Positions 32,687 to 41,108 of a stretch of 64,000 bases of DNA are shown piece by piece. The notes beneath the pieces are model-generated. The model ran no database searches, had not been told where the DNA came from, and saw nothing but the letters and a program-made list of their open reading frames with translations. This DNA comes from Candidatus Pullichristensenella avicola. GTDB taxonomy: Bacteria > Bacillota > Clostridia > Christensenellales > Aristaeellaceae. Position numbers and translations under genes: made by a program. The DNA is taken from the NCBI GenBank assembly GCA_018711655.1, contig DVIA01000039.1:1-64000 (forward strand), written 5' to 3'. How positions within the stretch are numbered: position 1 is the stretch's first letter; every line of letters begins with the position of its first letter.

Positions 32687-33700
32687 TCAAGGTTCCGTTT
32701 CGCGCGCTTCGGCGGGGACGTTCTGCGCCATTACGCCCACAAGGCGGTGGGGGACATACGGCGCTTCCAGTTTACGCGCCTCCTCGCCTGTCAGGGAAAG
32801 TTCCACCGCGCGGATCGCGCCGTCGATGTGCGCCGGTTTCGTCGCGCCGACCACGGGCGCGGCGACTTTTTGCAAAAGCCAGGCCAGGGCGATCTCCGTC
32901 ATGGAGACGCCCCGCGCGTCCGCCAGGCGCGCCACGCGGCGGATGATCTCGGCGTCCTGCCGAGCGGTGGCGTCATATTTGAAGCGCGCGTAGGCGTCCT
33001 CCTCCAGCCGCCGGGATGTTTCCCCCGGGCGCTTGGACAGACGGCCGCCGGCCAGAGCGCTGTAGGGCGTCATGGCGATATTGTCCTCGCGGCAAAGCCG
33101 GGCCATTTCGCGTTCTTCCTCGCGGAAAATGAGGTTGTAATGCCCCTGCACGGAGACGAATTTGGCGAAGCCTTCTTTTTCCGCCAGGGCGTTGGCCTTG
33201 GCAAGCTGGTAGGCAAAGCAGTTGGAAATGCCGATGTAGCGCGCCTTGCCGGAACGCACGACGCGGTCAAGCCCGTCCATGATTTCATACAGCGGCGTGG
33301 CGTAATCCCACATGTGATAGATATAAAGATCAACGTGGTCCATCCCCAGGTTTTGCAGGCTGGCGTCGATCATGCGCGAAATGTGTTCCCGCGCGGAAAC
33401 GCCCCCGGCGATTTCCTGCGCCGTGCGGGGCGGGAACTTGGTGGCGACCACCACGTCCTCGCGCCGGGCAAAATCCCGCAGCGCGCGGCCCAGATACTGC
33501 TCGCTGGTGCCGCCCTGATAGACGATGGCCGTATCGAAGAAGTTGACGCCCGCCTCCAGGGCGCGGCGGATGATCTGCCGGGAAGAGGCTTCGTCCAGCG
33601 TCCAGGAGTGCTGGCCGCGTTTTGCCTCGCCAAAGCCCATGCAGCCGAGACAGACGCGCGAAACGCGCAGCGCGGATGCGCCGAGATTCGTATATTGCAT
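32687..33700 (-). CDS. Aldo/keto reductase
   Basis: 337 residues, ATG behind GAGGAGGAAGC. The barrel motifs of the family are present: NLGASALRVSRVCLGCMGFG, the catalytic Asp/Tyr pair in FFDTAIVYQGGTSEQYLG (D-x4-Y), the Lys in VVATKFPP, the His in DLYIYHMWD, and the NADPH-binding end VVGATKPAHIDGAI. It reduces an aldehyde or ketone with NADPH. It sits between a cupin and a CMD protein, an arrangement common in small detoxification operons. Confidence 0.92.
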   Translation of the reverse strand: MQYTNLGASALRVSRVCLGCMGFGEAKRGQHSWTLDEASSRQIIRRALEAGVNFFDTAIVYQGGTSEQYLGRALRDFARREDVVVATKFPPRTAQEIAGGVSAREHISRMIDASLQNLGMDHVDLYIYHMWDYATPLYEIMDGLDRVVRSGKARYIGISNCFAYQLAKANALAEKEGFAKFVSVQGHYNLIFREEEREMARLCREDNIAMTPYSALAGGRLSKRPGETSRRLEEDAYARFKYDATARQDAEIIRRVARLADARGVSMTEIALAWLLQKVAAPVVGATKPAHIDGAIRAVELSLTGEEARKLEAPYVPHRLVGVMAQNVPAEARETEP

Positions 33701-33754
33701 GCTTCCTCCTCGAACAAACGGACGGAATGGGGAAGGGCCGCTCCTGCGGCGCCC

Positions 33755-34207
33755 TCAAAGGGATTCGTGCGGTTCCAGCGCGTCGTAGGCGGCGTCGCTT
33801 ACAGGTTCGAGCCACTCGTTCGCCGTCTGCGTTCCGGGTATCTCCACGGCGATGTGAGCAAACCAACTGTCCCGTTTTGCGCCGTGCCAGTGCTTGACCC
33901 CGGCGGGGATGGCGACGACCGTGCCGGGCAGCAGGCTCACCGCCGCCTTGCCTTCTTCTTGATACCACCCCTCGCCGGCGGTACAGATCAGCACCTGACC
34001 GCCGCCGGTTTGGGCGCGATGGATATGCCAGTTGTTGCGGCAACCCGGTTCAAAGGTGACGTTGGCCAGAAATACCGCGCATGTCTGCGGATCGACGAGG
34101 GGGTTGAGATAGGAATTTCCGCTGAAATACTGCGCATAGGCGCTGTTGGGCTGGCCAAAGCCGAATGCGTTCAGGCTTTCGAATGTTTCCCTGTTGTGGA
34201 CGCGCAT
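33755..34207 (-). CDS. Cupin-domain protein
   Basis: 150 residues. Cupin motif 1 is present as NNWHIHRAQTGGGQVLICTAGEGWYQEEG and motif 2 as PAGVKHWHGAKRD, each supplying metal-binding histidines. Relatives are found with CMD and aldo/keto reductase genes and may bind or convert small carbonyl compounds. It leads the operon, with a promoter at 34284-34312. Confidence 0.88.
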   Translation of the reverse strand: MRVHNRETFESLNAFGFGQPNSAYAQYFSGNSYLNPLVDPQTCAVFLANVTFEPGCRNNWHIHRAQTGGGQVLICTAGEGWYQEEGKAAVSLLPGTVVAIPAGVKHWHGAKRDSWFAHIAVEIPGTQTANEWLEPVSDAAYDALEPHESL

Positions 34208-34283
34208 GATGGTTTTCCTTTCTCGTGTCGGGGCAATATGCCCATTCTTGCGGGTGCTTCGGCAGGTTTTCGCCTCTACCGTT

Positions 34284-34312
34284 ATTATATTTCGCCGCCA
34301 TGGAATTGTCGA
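34284..34312 (-). promoter_or_regulatory. Promoter of the cupin-AKR-CMD operon
   Basis: Minus strand TCGACA (34312-34307), 17 nt, TATAAT (34289-34284). Confidence 0.7.
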
Positions 34313-34350
34313 ATACCTATTTGGAATAACGTTGCATAGGTTTTGCCAAT

Positions 34351-34941
34351 ATGACGGCGGAGCGGCGGCAGAAGGACATCGCCAACGCAGCCAAGGCCGC
34401 GGGCGACGACGTGCTTCGCCGAGAGGCGCAGTACAACATCGAGCGCTATCAGGCCGCCTACGACCGCATCACCGATAAGGCAATGCTGACGCCGGATAAG
34501 AGCCGCATGCGGGTGAGCGGGTTTAAAGACGTTAAACCACATGAGGCTTTACAGCGTGCAGCTGATTATGGTATACTGCAAGTAGACGAGAACCAGCCTG
34601 CGTTTCGGTCGCTTACAGATGTTGGTGCGCGCCAATGGTATCTTGAACATGATAGAAGAATACCAGATTTGATAGATCGCTCAAAACCGTTGGAAGAGCA
34701 GGCTCGTCAAGCCTGCGAAATGCGCAACATATGCAGAACGTTGGCCCGTGAGTTTATGAAAGATCAGGAGAGCCGCAAGACGCTTGACGAGCGGTACCCC
34801 AATAAGTCTTTTGAGGAATTGATACAGGATAAAATGCTCAGGAAAGGATTATCGAGGCAGCAAGCCATCCGCGATATACTTGAGACGTCAACAAAAACAA
34901 ACAAAGATGTAAATCGAAAACTCGGTCTGGAGGGTAATTGA
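34351..34941 (+). CDS. Probable 5'-truncated phage capsid-associated toxin remnant
   Basis: 196 residues with no ribosome site and codons less GC-rich than the neighbours. Residues 1-60 (AERRQKDIANAAKAAGDDVL, YQAAYDRITDKAMLTPDKSR) resemble the charged helical end of phage minor head proteins of gut Firmicutes. Residues ~60-196 form a separate domain (HEALQRAADYGILQ, ACEMRNICRTLAREFMKDQ, YPNKSFEELIQDKML, NKDVNRKLGL) of the type attached to such proteins as polymorphic toxins. The small gene that follows after 1 nt fits an immunity protein. The family link is from memory of sequence style, not a search. The upstream part of the phage gene is missing. Confidence 0.45.
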   Translation: MTAERRQKDIANAAKAAGDDVLRREAQYNIERYQAAYDRITDKAMLTPDKSRMRVSGFKDVKPHEALQRAADYGILQVDENQPAFRSLTDVGARQWYLEHDRRIPDLIDRSKPLEEQARQACEMRNICRTLAREFMKDQESRKTLDERYPNKSFEELIQDKMLRKGLSRQQAIRDILETSTKTNKDVNRKLGLEGN

Positions 34942-34942
34942 A

Positions 34943-35194
34943 ATGTTTGGGTATACTTTAGCGAACGCTGCCAGTGCGCAAGTATTCAATAAGGCGGCAA
35001 ACTATATCGTAAACCAACTGCACTTCAAACCGACAGAAAAAGCATTGGAGGATGTTGATGGTAGTATCATTCAATGCTTTCGTGATGGAAATGACAGTAT
35101 TGAATTGAGTATCGACGAGCAAATAGGAGGGGTGTTTGTTTGCTCGACGCGAAAGCTAAACATTCAATGCGTTCGCGAGTGGGAAACCAATTAA
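34943..35194 (+). CDS. Small protein, candidate immunity partner
   Basis: 83 residues, ATG one base after the preceding stop, with GGAGGG about 9 nt upstream. It is neutral to acidic in its second half (NDSIELSIDEQIGG) and has no signal peptide or membrane helix. Position directly after a toxin-like domain is the only basis for calling it an immunity protein. AT-rich relative to the rest of the window. Confidence 0.5.
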   Translation: MFGYTLANAASAQVFNKAANYIVNQLHFKPTEKALEDVDGSIIQCFRDGNDSIELSIDEQIGGVFVCSTRKLNIQCVREWETN

Positions 35195-35598
35195 TGCAGA
35201 TCGACGCATACAGACAGGCCGAGGCCAAGCGCGCCGAGGCGGAGAAACGGGCCCGCGAGGAAGCGGAACTGGAAGCGCGCTTCAGCGCCGTGGTGGGCGA
35301 CAAAACGTTCATTCACGACATGGTGCGCGAGGGCGTGAAGCGTGATTTTGGCGTAGAAATGCTTCCCTGCGCCTGGATGCAGAAGCGCGGCTGCGAAAAC
35401 TGTGTCGCGCCCGGGGAAGCACAATGGCGCGGCCCGGAGGCAAACGGTCATCGCCCGGCCTTTGCGCCGGGAAGCGCGGCGGGGGCGAGGGGCGCGATAT
35501 CGGCGATCTTCAGGGGACGTTCCTGCCCGGCGTCCGCCAGCAAAGCCCATTCCAGCGCGCGCGAATCGAGAAGGCGCACCAGCGCGTCCTCCCGGTAG
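35194..35598 (+). CDS. Hypothetical coiled-coil protein, probably 3'-truncated
   Basis: 134 codons; the ATG overlaps the previous stop (TAATG). The first ~55 residues are a charged helix (AYRQAEAKRAEAEKRAREEA) followed by a short globular segment (FIHDMVREGVKRDFGVEM). After about codon 80 the sequence turns into low-complexity residues typical of an antisense read of spoIVFB, which overlaps it from 35448. The likely picture is the broken end of an inserted element joined to native DNA. Confidence 0.3.
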   Translation: MQIDAYRQAEAKRAEAEKRAREEAELEARFSAVVGDKTFIHDMVREGVKRDFGVEMLPCAWMQKRGCENCVAPGEAQWRGPEANGHRPAFAPGSAAGARGAISAIFRGRSCPASASKAHSSARESRRRTSASSR

Positions 35599-36374
35599 AC
35601 CGCCAGCAGCGCCTCCTCGCGCGGGCGCAGCGCACGCAGCACGTCGAGCGCGGAACTGCGCTCGCTTACGGCCAAAACGCGCATGCGCTCCGGGCGTTCG
35701 GGCGCGCCGCGCCCGGGCCGCATGCGTTCGCAAAGCGCTTCGGCGCATCCCATCGTCGCGCTGCGTCGCTCGCGCCCGCCCGAAGCGGCGAGGAACACCG
35801 CCGGCAGCAACAGCGCCAGATTCATCACGCCCGTGCGCGCCCAGCCCAGCAGCGCCAGCAGCGCCAGCGCGCCGGAAAGCGCATAGCCGCCGATGATCAG
35901 CGCGTTCAACGCCCGTGCGCGCGCCCTGCCCGGCCGCGCCAGCGCATAGAGGGCGCGTCCGCCGTCCAACGGCAGCGCCGGCAGCAGGTTGAACGTCGCC
36001 AGCATGGCGTGAAATCGCATCAGATCGAGCGCGAAGGCCGGCGGCAACGCGTTCCACCACGCCAGCGCCGCGCACGCCACCAACCCCAGCGCGTTGCCCA
36101 GCGGCCCCGAAAGCGAAACGCACAGAAGCTGCCCGCGACCGAGCCGATAGGGGTTTTCCAGCGTCAGCGCGCCGCCAAAGGGCATCAGGTCCAGCGCTTC
36201 CATGCGCACATGCGTCAGGCGCGCCGCCGCCAGGTGCGCGCCCTCGTGCGTAAACAGCGCCAGCAGCATGGCCGCCGCCTCCGCGCGCGCGCCCAGGGCC
36301 AGCGAGAGGGCAAGCATCAACAGCGCCAGCGCATGCACGCGCACGAGTGTGGTTCCAACACGAAAACGGATCAC
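35448..36374 (-). CDS. spoIVFB: SpoIVFB-like M50 intramembrane metalloprotease
   Basis: 308 residues, GTG start overlapping the spoIVFA-like stop (GTGA). The zinc motif HEGAH (43-47) sits in the second membrane helix and the third ligand in NLLPALPLDGGR, both diagnostic of S2P/SpoIVFB. Four to six membrane helices are followed by a CBS-like cytoplasmic part. In B. subtilis this protease cleaves pro-sigma-K in the mother cell, controlled by SpoIVFA and BofA. Its pairing with the upstream M23 gene makes this identification firm and marks a sporulation lineage. Confidence 0.9.
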   Translation of the reverse strand: MIRFRVGTTLVRVHALALLMLALSLALGARAEAAAMLLALFTHEGAHLAAARLTHVRMEALDLMPFGGALTLENPYRLGRGQLLCVSLSGPLGNALGLVACAALAWWNALPPAFALDLMRFHAMLATFNLLPALPLDGGRALYALARPGRARARALNALIIGGYALSGALALLALLGWARTGVMNLALLLPAVFLAASGGRERRSATMGCAEALCERMRPGRGAPERPERMRVLAVSERSSALDVLRALRPREEALLAVYREDALVRLLDSRALEWALLADAGQERPLKIADIAPLAPAALPGAKAGR

Positions 36375-37483
36375 AGGCCCAACAACTCCGCAGGATCGAT
36401 CAGCGCGCCGTTTCGGCGCGCCTCGAAGTAGAGGCGTCCCGCTTCGCTGCGGGCGATGACCTGGCCGCGCTCTACCGCTTCGCCCGCCTGCACCACCGGC
36501 TCAAGAAGATAGGCGCTGACCGTTTCCAGGCCGTCCGCGTGTTCGATCAGCACGCCCCAGCCGCCGCCGGAAAGCTGCGTAACGGCCAGCACCGTGCCCG
36601 CCTCGGCGGCTGTCACGTCCGCCCCCGGTGCGCAGGCAAATTCCAGCCACGGCCGCTGCGCGTCGTAGCGCTTGTCCAGTTCGCCCTCTACGGGCGCCGC
36701 CAGTTCGCCTTCGCCGGAAAGATCGAAAAACACCAGCATGGATTCCGGCATCAGATTGCGCACAAAGGACAGCCTTCCCAGCGATTCGTCCAGATCAATG
36801 CGCATGGTCAGCGCCCGTTCGACGCCGTCCACCGCCGCGCGCGTCCAGGGCGTGTCGATGTTTTTCGCCGCCAGCAGCGCCAGCAGCAGCGCGCAGGCCA
36901 CGGCGCTGTTGCGCAACAGGCGCTCGCCGAACGTCAAACGCGGCCGATTGCCCCTGCGCCCTGTTGCGCGCGGCTTTCCAGAGCGCCGGATTGCGCGCGA
37001 TCGCGTCTGCGCGCCCGGGGCCGCGTCCTCCCGCGCGTTTGAACGCGCTTCGGGATCCGCCGCGTTTTGCGCGCCCAGGGTCGCGCCGCTTTGTTCCGCG
37101 CGCCGAAGCGCCGCGTCGCAATGGGGTGGGCGTTTTGCAAACAGACGAGTTCTGCCGATCCGCTGCGGCATGACGGAATTTTTCCCATCGGCGCACGCGG
37201 CGGGCGCTTTGGGCAAACGCGCTGCGTCTCCGCTCCGCGCGGCCCCGGAATGGCCGCTGGCTTCCGGGCGAAGGCGGCCTTGTGCGCGTTTTGCATGGTT
37301 CCGGTGTCTGTCGCGCGCCGTTTTGCCGGCGAAGCTTTCATCTGCGCCCATGATGACGACGGAACCGGCGCGATCTGCGTCGGTTTTGCGCCGCGATCGG
37401 ACCCGGCCCGTCTGGCGGTCCCCAGCGCTGCTTTTCGGTACGTCGCCGGTATGAATGACGAGTCTGGTTTGATCCGTCTGCAT
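36371..37483 (-). CDS. spoIVFA: SpoIVFA-like M23 (LytM) domain protein
   Basis: 370 residues from ATG 37483, which follows GGGAGGG. The first ~190 residues are basic and low-complexity, then a single membrane helix (NSAVACALLLALLAAKNI, ~200-217) and an external M23-like beta domain (VEGELDKRYDAQRPWLEFAC, GTVLAVTQLSGGGWGVLIEH, ARSEAGRLYFEARRNGALID). The metal ligands of active LytM enzymes are not all present, as in SpoIVFA, which acts as a regulator and not as a hydrolase. It is translationally coupled to the protease gene. The N-terminal extension is much longer than in B. subtilis. Confidence 0.82.
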   Translation of the reverse strand: MQTDQTRLVIHTGDVPKSSAGDRQTGRVRSRRKTDADRAGSVVIMGADESFAGKTARDRHRNHAKRAQGRLRPEASGHSGAARSGDAARLPKAPAACADGKNSVMPQRIGRTRLFAKRPPHCDAALRRAEQSGATLGAQNAADPEARSNAREDAAPGAQTRSRAIRRSGKPRATGRRGNRPRLTFGERLLRNSAVACALLLALLAAKNIDTPWTRAAVDGVERALTMRIDLDESLGRLSFVRNLMPESMLVFFDLSGEGELAAPVEGELDKRYDAQRPWLEFACAPGADVTAAEAGTVLAVTQLSGGGWGVLIEHADGLETVSAYLLEPVVQAGEAVERGQVIARSEAGRLYFEARRNGALIDPAELLGL

Positions 37484-37877
37484 GTGCGTTCCCTCCCTGT
37501 CAAGGGACTTTATGCGCCCGTCCCACATGGGCAGAACAGCGCTGGCGGAGAGAAGGCTTCCCGCATCCATGACGCCGGCGCAAGCCGGCTTCCAAACGCC
37601 GCACGCCGCGGCGCTGGCGGGTTGCGCATTTTTGTTGTGGAGCCCAAAACGCCCCCCTAAACGCCTCACGCCGCTGGCGGAGGGTCGAAGAGTTGAACAG
37701 TCCTGCGCGCCTTCGCGCGAAAATCATACGGCGGTGGAGGCGTTCCCTGAATTTGCAGACTGAAAGAAGGCATGGATGCCTTTGGCGGAACGGCGTTTTC
37801 CAGGAAACGTATTCCCATAAAAGAACGGATGAAGTAGAATAGAACCACCAGCAAATCGCCATTTTGGGAGGTAATAT
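37484..37877. other. Intergenic region without a recognisable gene
   Basis: The composition shifts from GC-rich to AT-richer around 37690. A weak TAGAAT (37835-37840) might serve the DUF3795 gene, but no good -35 is seen. Confidence 0.45.
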
Positions 37878-38252
37878 ATGAAGCGGGAATTGGGAATTGC
37901 CAGATGTGGCCTTGCGTGCTGTTTGTGCACAGAAAAAAGCGATTGTCGTGGTTGCGGCTCAAACGGTTGTCCAAACAATGCTTCTTGTGAGAACAAAAAA
38001 TGTTCGATTGCAAGAGGATTGACGCATTGTTATAAGTGCGAGGCAAATTGCAGGAAAGGACGATTGAGCAAAATAAAACCGTACGCGTTTACCGTATTTG
38101 CCAAAAAGTATGGGGAAGAAAAACTCCTGGACTGTTTGGAGAGAAATGAGAAAAACGGAATTGTATATCACAGAGAGGGCATAAACGGGGATTATGATGA
38201 TTTTGATGACGTTGAACAGTTAATGCGCTTTATCTTGACAGGAGTGCGATAA
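37878..38252 (+). CDS. DUF3795 cysteine-rich protein
   Basis: 124 residues, ATG behind GGGAGG. The N-terminal half is a cysteine-rich metal-binding pattern (ARCGLACCLCTEKSDCRGCG, CENKKCSIARGL, CYKCEANC) as in DUF3795; the rest is a short helical tail. The function of the family is unknown; a small Zn or Fe-S protein is likely. It is clearly more AT-rich than its surroundings, which suggests recent acquisition. Confidence 0.82.
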   Translation: MKRELGIARCGLACCLCTEKSDCRGCGSNGCPNNASCENKKCSIARGLTHCYKCEANCRKGRLSKIKPYAFTVFAKKYGEEKLLDCLERNEKNGIVYHREGINGDYDDFDDVEQLMRFILTGVR

Positions 38253-38562
38253 ATCGGAATTGGTTGAACGATCCATCATCGGGTCGGCCTGGCCGGCACA
38301 ACGCGCGCCGGACAGGAACGGCGGAATTCTCTGCACTCTTATTATCGCACATCGGGAAACGGGCGCGGGTTATCATGCGCCTGCGCGCGAAAGGCAAGAA
38401 CGAAATCAGTGCGGCTTTTATCGGGATATGGTCGCGCGCGAAGGGCAAGGGCCGTGTCCGCCTTCGCGCGCCGCTTTGCGGGCGCAGCGCGCGCGGCCAT
38501 TGCTTCGCTTACGCCTTCAGATGTGCCGCGGGGCCCCGCCGGAGGCGCGTCGGGCAACAAAA
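38253..38562. other. Intergenic region without a recognisable gene
   Basis: Holds nothing recognisable except the T tract of the secG terminator at its right edge. Confidence 0.5.
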
Positions 38563-38592
38563 AATGGAGACTGTTTCTGGACAGTCTCCATT
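38556..38592 (-). terminator. secG terminator
   Basis: A perfect 12-bp stem AATGGAGACTGT / ACAGTCTCCATT with a 6-nt loop, followed on the minus strand by a run of T. Confidence 0.9.
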
Positions 38593-38606
38593 CAAGGGGC
38601 TCGCGA

Positions 38607-39200
38607 TCATTCGGCTTCCGTCTCCGCCTCGGCAGCGGGTTCGTCCGCTTCCGTCTCGGCGGCGGGTTCCGCGCCGGCGTCGTCCGCTTCCGTCTCGGCG
38701 GCGGGTTCCGCGCCGGCGTCGTCCGCTTCCGTCTCGGCGGCAGGCTCCGCGCCGGCGTCGTCCGCTTCCGTCTCGGCGGCAGGCTCCGCGCCGGCGTCGT
38801 CCGCGTCAGGCTCGGCGGTGGGTTCCGCGCTGGCGTCGGCAGACTCGTCTACATGCGCGCTGGCGTCGTGATCCGGGATGCCGTCGCCGTCGTGGTCGTG
38901 TTCGAGTTCTTCAGCGGTGTAAGTGGTATCCGTGGCCGAGTCCGCCTCCTGCGCGGCCTGGTGCGAAGTGATGAACACCGTGGCAATGGCGGCGACGATG
39001 AAGATGACCGCGGCGATCTTGGTGATCTTCGCCATTTTGCCTTCGTAGCTCTTGGCCTTGTTCTTTCCAAAGAAGGTTTCCGCGCCGCCGCCGATAGCCC
39101 CAAGTCCCTGGCGCTGCCCCTGCTGCATGAGGACAGCGACGATCAGCACGATGGATATGAGAATCAGAACAATATTGAGAATGATGGTCAACGCGGTCAT
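38607..39200 (-). CDS. secG: SecG protein-translocase subunit with acidic repeat tail
   Basis: 197 residues from ATG 39200 behind AGGAGG. Residues 1-78 are a normal SecG: two membrane helices flanking QQGQRQGLGAIGGGAETFFG. SecG normally ends there (~75-80 residues). Here about 115 extra residues follow: a His/Asp segment (HDHDGDGIPDHD) and then four tandem copies of DDAGAEPAAETEA and a Glu-rich end. The 39-bp DNA repeat lies at about 38660-38815. SecG assists SecYEG translocation; the tail would be a long flexible polyanion on one side of the membrane. Monocistronic, with its own promoter and terminator. Confidence 0.9.
   Translation of the reverse strand: MTALTIILNIVLILISIVLIVAVLMQQGQRQGLGAIGGGAETFFGKNKAKSYEGKMAKITKIAAVIFIVAAIATVFITSHQAAQEADSATDTTYTAEELEHDHDGDGIPDHDASAHVDESADASAEPTAEPDADDAGAEPAAETEADDAGAEPAAETEADDAGAEPAAETEADDAGAEPAAETEADEPAAEAETEAE
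38655..38815 (-). repeat. Four tandem 39-bp coding repeats in secG
   Basis: The 39-bp unit encodes the 13-residue acidic repeat DDAGAEPAAETEA four times with only synonymous or minor changes, so copy number could vary easily. Confidence 0.85.
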
Positions 39201-39240
39201 GGAACTCCTCCTATACGATCGTAAAGCAAACTGCCAGAGT

Positions 39241-39269
39241 ATTATACCACGGTTTTTCCGCAAAGGCAA
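39241..39269 (-). promoter_or_regulatory. secG promoter
   Basis: Minus strand TTGCCT (39269-39264), 17 nt, TATAAT (39246-39241) with TGG extension. Confidence 0.75.
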
Positions 39270-39317
39270 CCATGTTTTACATATTTTCCCGAATTTCACA
39301 CACATCTCCCTGCGCGC

Positions 39318-39346
39318 TTGACCGCGGGGCGCGCCTGTGGTAGGAT
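39318..39346 (+). promoter_or_regulatory. Promoter of the ComEA-like gene
   Basis: TTGACC (39318-39323), 17 nt, TAGGAT (39341-39346) with TGG extension; transcript start only ~10 nt before the ribosome site. Confidence 0.7.
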
Positions 39347-39363
39347 GAAACGGGGGGATGCCT

Positions 39364-39705
39364 ATGCGCAGAGCGGACAGATGGGTGCTCATTGCGGCGA
39401 CGGCGGCTTTCGCGCTTCTGTGCGTGTGGACGCATCGCGGCCAGTTTCGCGCCGCGGAACGGGTTCTGCCCATCGCCACGGTCGAAAACGCGCCGATCGA
39501 GCGCGGCGGTTACCTGATCAATATCAACGTCGCCGACGCGGAGGCGTTTGAAACGCTGCCGGGCATCGGCGAGGTGCTGGCCGAGCGCATTCTCGATTAT
39601 CGCGCCGAAAACGGGCCGTTCCCCTCCGTGGAGGCGCTCGACGCCGTCGAAGGGATCGGCGAGGGAAAACTGGAGGATATACGGCCGTTCATTACGGCGG
39701 AATAG
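39364..39705 (+). CDS. ComEA-like helix-hairpin-helix DNA-binding protein
   Basis: 113 residues from ATG 39364 (39358 is an alternative; GGGGGG gives better spacing to 39364). An N-terminal membrane helix (WVLIAATAAFALLCVW) anchors a short linker and a C-terminal HhH unit (LININVADAEAFETLPGIGE, AERILDYRAENGPF, LDAVEGIGEGKLEDI). ComEA binds incoming DNA at the cell surface during transformation; similar short proteins also occur without competence. A comF-family gene is at 56 kb, but comEC is not in the window. Confidence 0.88.
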   Translation: MRRADRWVLIAATAAFALLCVWTHRGQFRAAERVLPIATVENAPIERGGYLININVADAEAFETLPGIGEVLAERILDYRAENGPFPSVEALDAVEGIGEGKLEDIRPFITAE

Positions 39706-39758
39706 CGCTCCTTTGAGGGGACGCGCTTGTCCGCCGCTTTTTTTATGGCGAAAACGCG

Positions 39759-40577
39759 TCAGACGCCAAAGAGCTGCACCCAGTGGAGGATGCCGTCGGC
39801 CAGGAAGGCGCAAACGCCGATGCGCGAGTATCCCGCGCGCAGGATGTTGTCCCGGTGGCCCTGGGAACTCATCCATGCAGCCATGACGCGATCGACGCTG
39901 TCGTGGCCGCGGGCGATGTTTTCGCCGCTGGCGGCGTCGGAAACCGTGGACCAGTTGCTGCCGTCCGGCCGCGTATGGCTGAACTGTCCGGCGATCTCCC
40001 GGGCGCGAACGGCGGCGGCGCGCGTAAGTTCGGCATCGACCGCCAACGCGCTCAGGCCGCGCGCGGCGCGCTCCTGATTCACCTGGCGGACGACCTCCTC
40101 GGCAAGCGCGGGTCGTTCCTGGCCGGAGGACTGCGTCGGCGCGGGGGCGGGCGAAGAGGGCTGCGGGCGCGCGGTTTGCGTGGGGCTTTTTGTGGGCGCG
40201 GGGGTCGAACTGGGCTGCGGGCGCGGCGTTTGGGCGGCTTCTTCGGTCGGCGCGGGGGTCGCCGAAACGGCGCTTTCCACCTCCGCGCGGGCGCAGCCGT
40301 GCGCGCAGCGCAGTTGGACCGCGTAGCGCCCCGCCGCCTGCGTATAGCCCGCAGGCACGCGGAAGCATCCGTCCGCGCCGCTCACACAGGCGGCCAGGAT
40401 GGGCCAATCCTCGCGGTAGACGGTCAGGGCAGCCTGCGCGCAGTTGCAGGCCGTCCAGGATGCGACAAGACCGCCATCCTCCATCCGCGCCCACAGCGAT
40501 GGGGCGGCCAACGCCCCCGGCGCGCACAGGGCCAGACAAAGCAAGGCAATCAGCAGAAGAACCAGCGTGCGTTTCAT
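39759..40577 (-). CDS. Secreted CAP/SCP (YkwD-like) domain protein
   Basis: 272 residues. A signal peptide (LVLLLIALLCLALC...ALA) precedes a small cysteine-bearing domain (~25-95), a Pro/Thr/Ser/Gln linker (TPAPTEEAAQTPRPQPSS and similar) and a C-terminal CAP domain with EEVVRQVNQERAARGLSALA, SHTRPDGSNWSTVSD, GENIARGHDSVDRVMAAWMS and SQGHRDNILRAGYSRIGV. Bacterial CAP proteins are extracellular and mostly of unknown activity; YkwD-type ones are common in sporulating Firmicutes. Convergent with the ComEA-like gene. Promoter at 40625-40653. Confidence 0.9.
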   Translation of the reverse strand: MKRTLVLLLIALLCLALCAPGALAAPSLWARMEDGGLVASWTACNCAQAALTVYREDWPILAACVSGADGCFRVPAGYTQAAGRYAVQLRCAHGCARAEVESAVSATPAPTEEAAQTPRPQPSSTPAPTKSPTQTARPQPSSPAPAPTQSSGQERPALAEEVVRQVNQERAARGLSALAVDAELTRAAAVRAREIAGQFSHTRPDGSNWSTVSDAASGENIARGHDSVDRVMAAWMSSQGHRDNILRAGYSRIGVCAFLADGILHWVQLFGV

Positions 40578-40624
40578 GCGTTTTACAACTCCTTTGTCAT
40601 CAAATTGAAATATATTTCGACTGA

Positions 40625-40653
40625 ATTGTAACAAATTGGGCAATAAATGTCAA
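40625..40653 (-). promoter_or_regulatory. Promoter of the CAP-domain gene
   Basis: Minus strand TTGACA (40653-40648), 17 nt, TACAAT (40630-40625). Confidence 0.8.
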
Positions 40654-41108
40654 TCAATATTGTACAAATTCCATAAACTTCCAGTCGTTCCAGAGATTGC
40701 CAGCGCCCGCAGGAAACCCCGTGGCACGATGGCAGGCCCTGTTTGCGGGGCGGCGCAACGCGCGGCAGACCGCCGGGGCGGAGACGGAAAAGAAACGCGT
40801 TGTTTTCCGCGCGTGCCGCGGGGGCCGGAAACTCCACGGGAGCGCGGAAGGAAGCGGTCGCCTGTTTTGGGAACGTTTTCGAAAAATCTTTGGGGGAATT
40901 GCATGTATTTACATATACACAATTTAAAATCAATATAAAATTTTCGCGGGGGGGGGTAGAATAATGGAAACATTGAGCAATGAAGGGGGGCGCTCGAAGA
41001 GTCCGCTTGCGGGCAGGAGGCGCGGTTTGAACGGCCGGGACCGACGCGACCGTTTTCCTCAGACGGCCGGATTCCAAGCGACGGGATACTACGACAGGAG
41101 GAAATATC
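40654..41108. other. Intergenic region with an AT-rich island
   Basis: Mostly GC-rich and featureless, but 40897-40948 is a sharply AT-rich island (ATGTATTTACATATACACAA, then AATATAAAATTTTC) followed by a run of nine G. It probably contains the promoter for the gene at 41109, though no clean -35/-10 pair stands out. Confidence 0.45.

Noticed and set aside
34351..35598. Intact prophage or insertion sequence
   Set aside because: No integrase, terminase, portal or transposase and no flanking inverted repeats or target duplication are seen; only remnants remain.
38260..39224. Ser/Ala and Arg-rich plus-strand frames opposite secG
   Set aside because: They are translations of the antisense of the 39-bp secG repeat.
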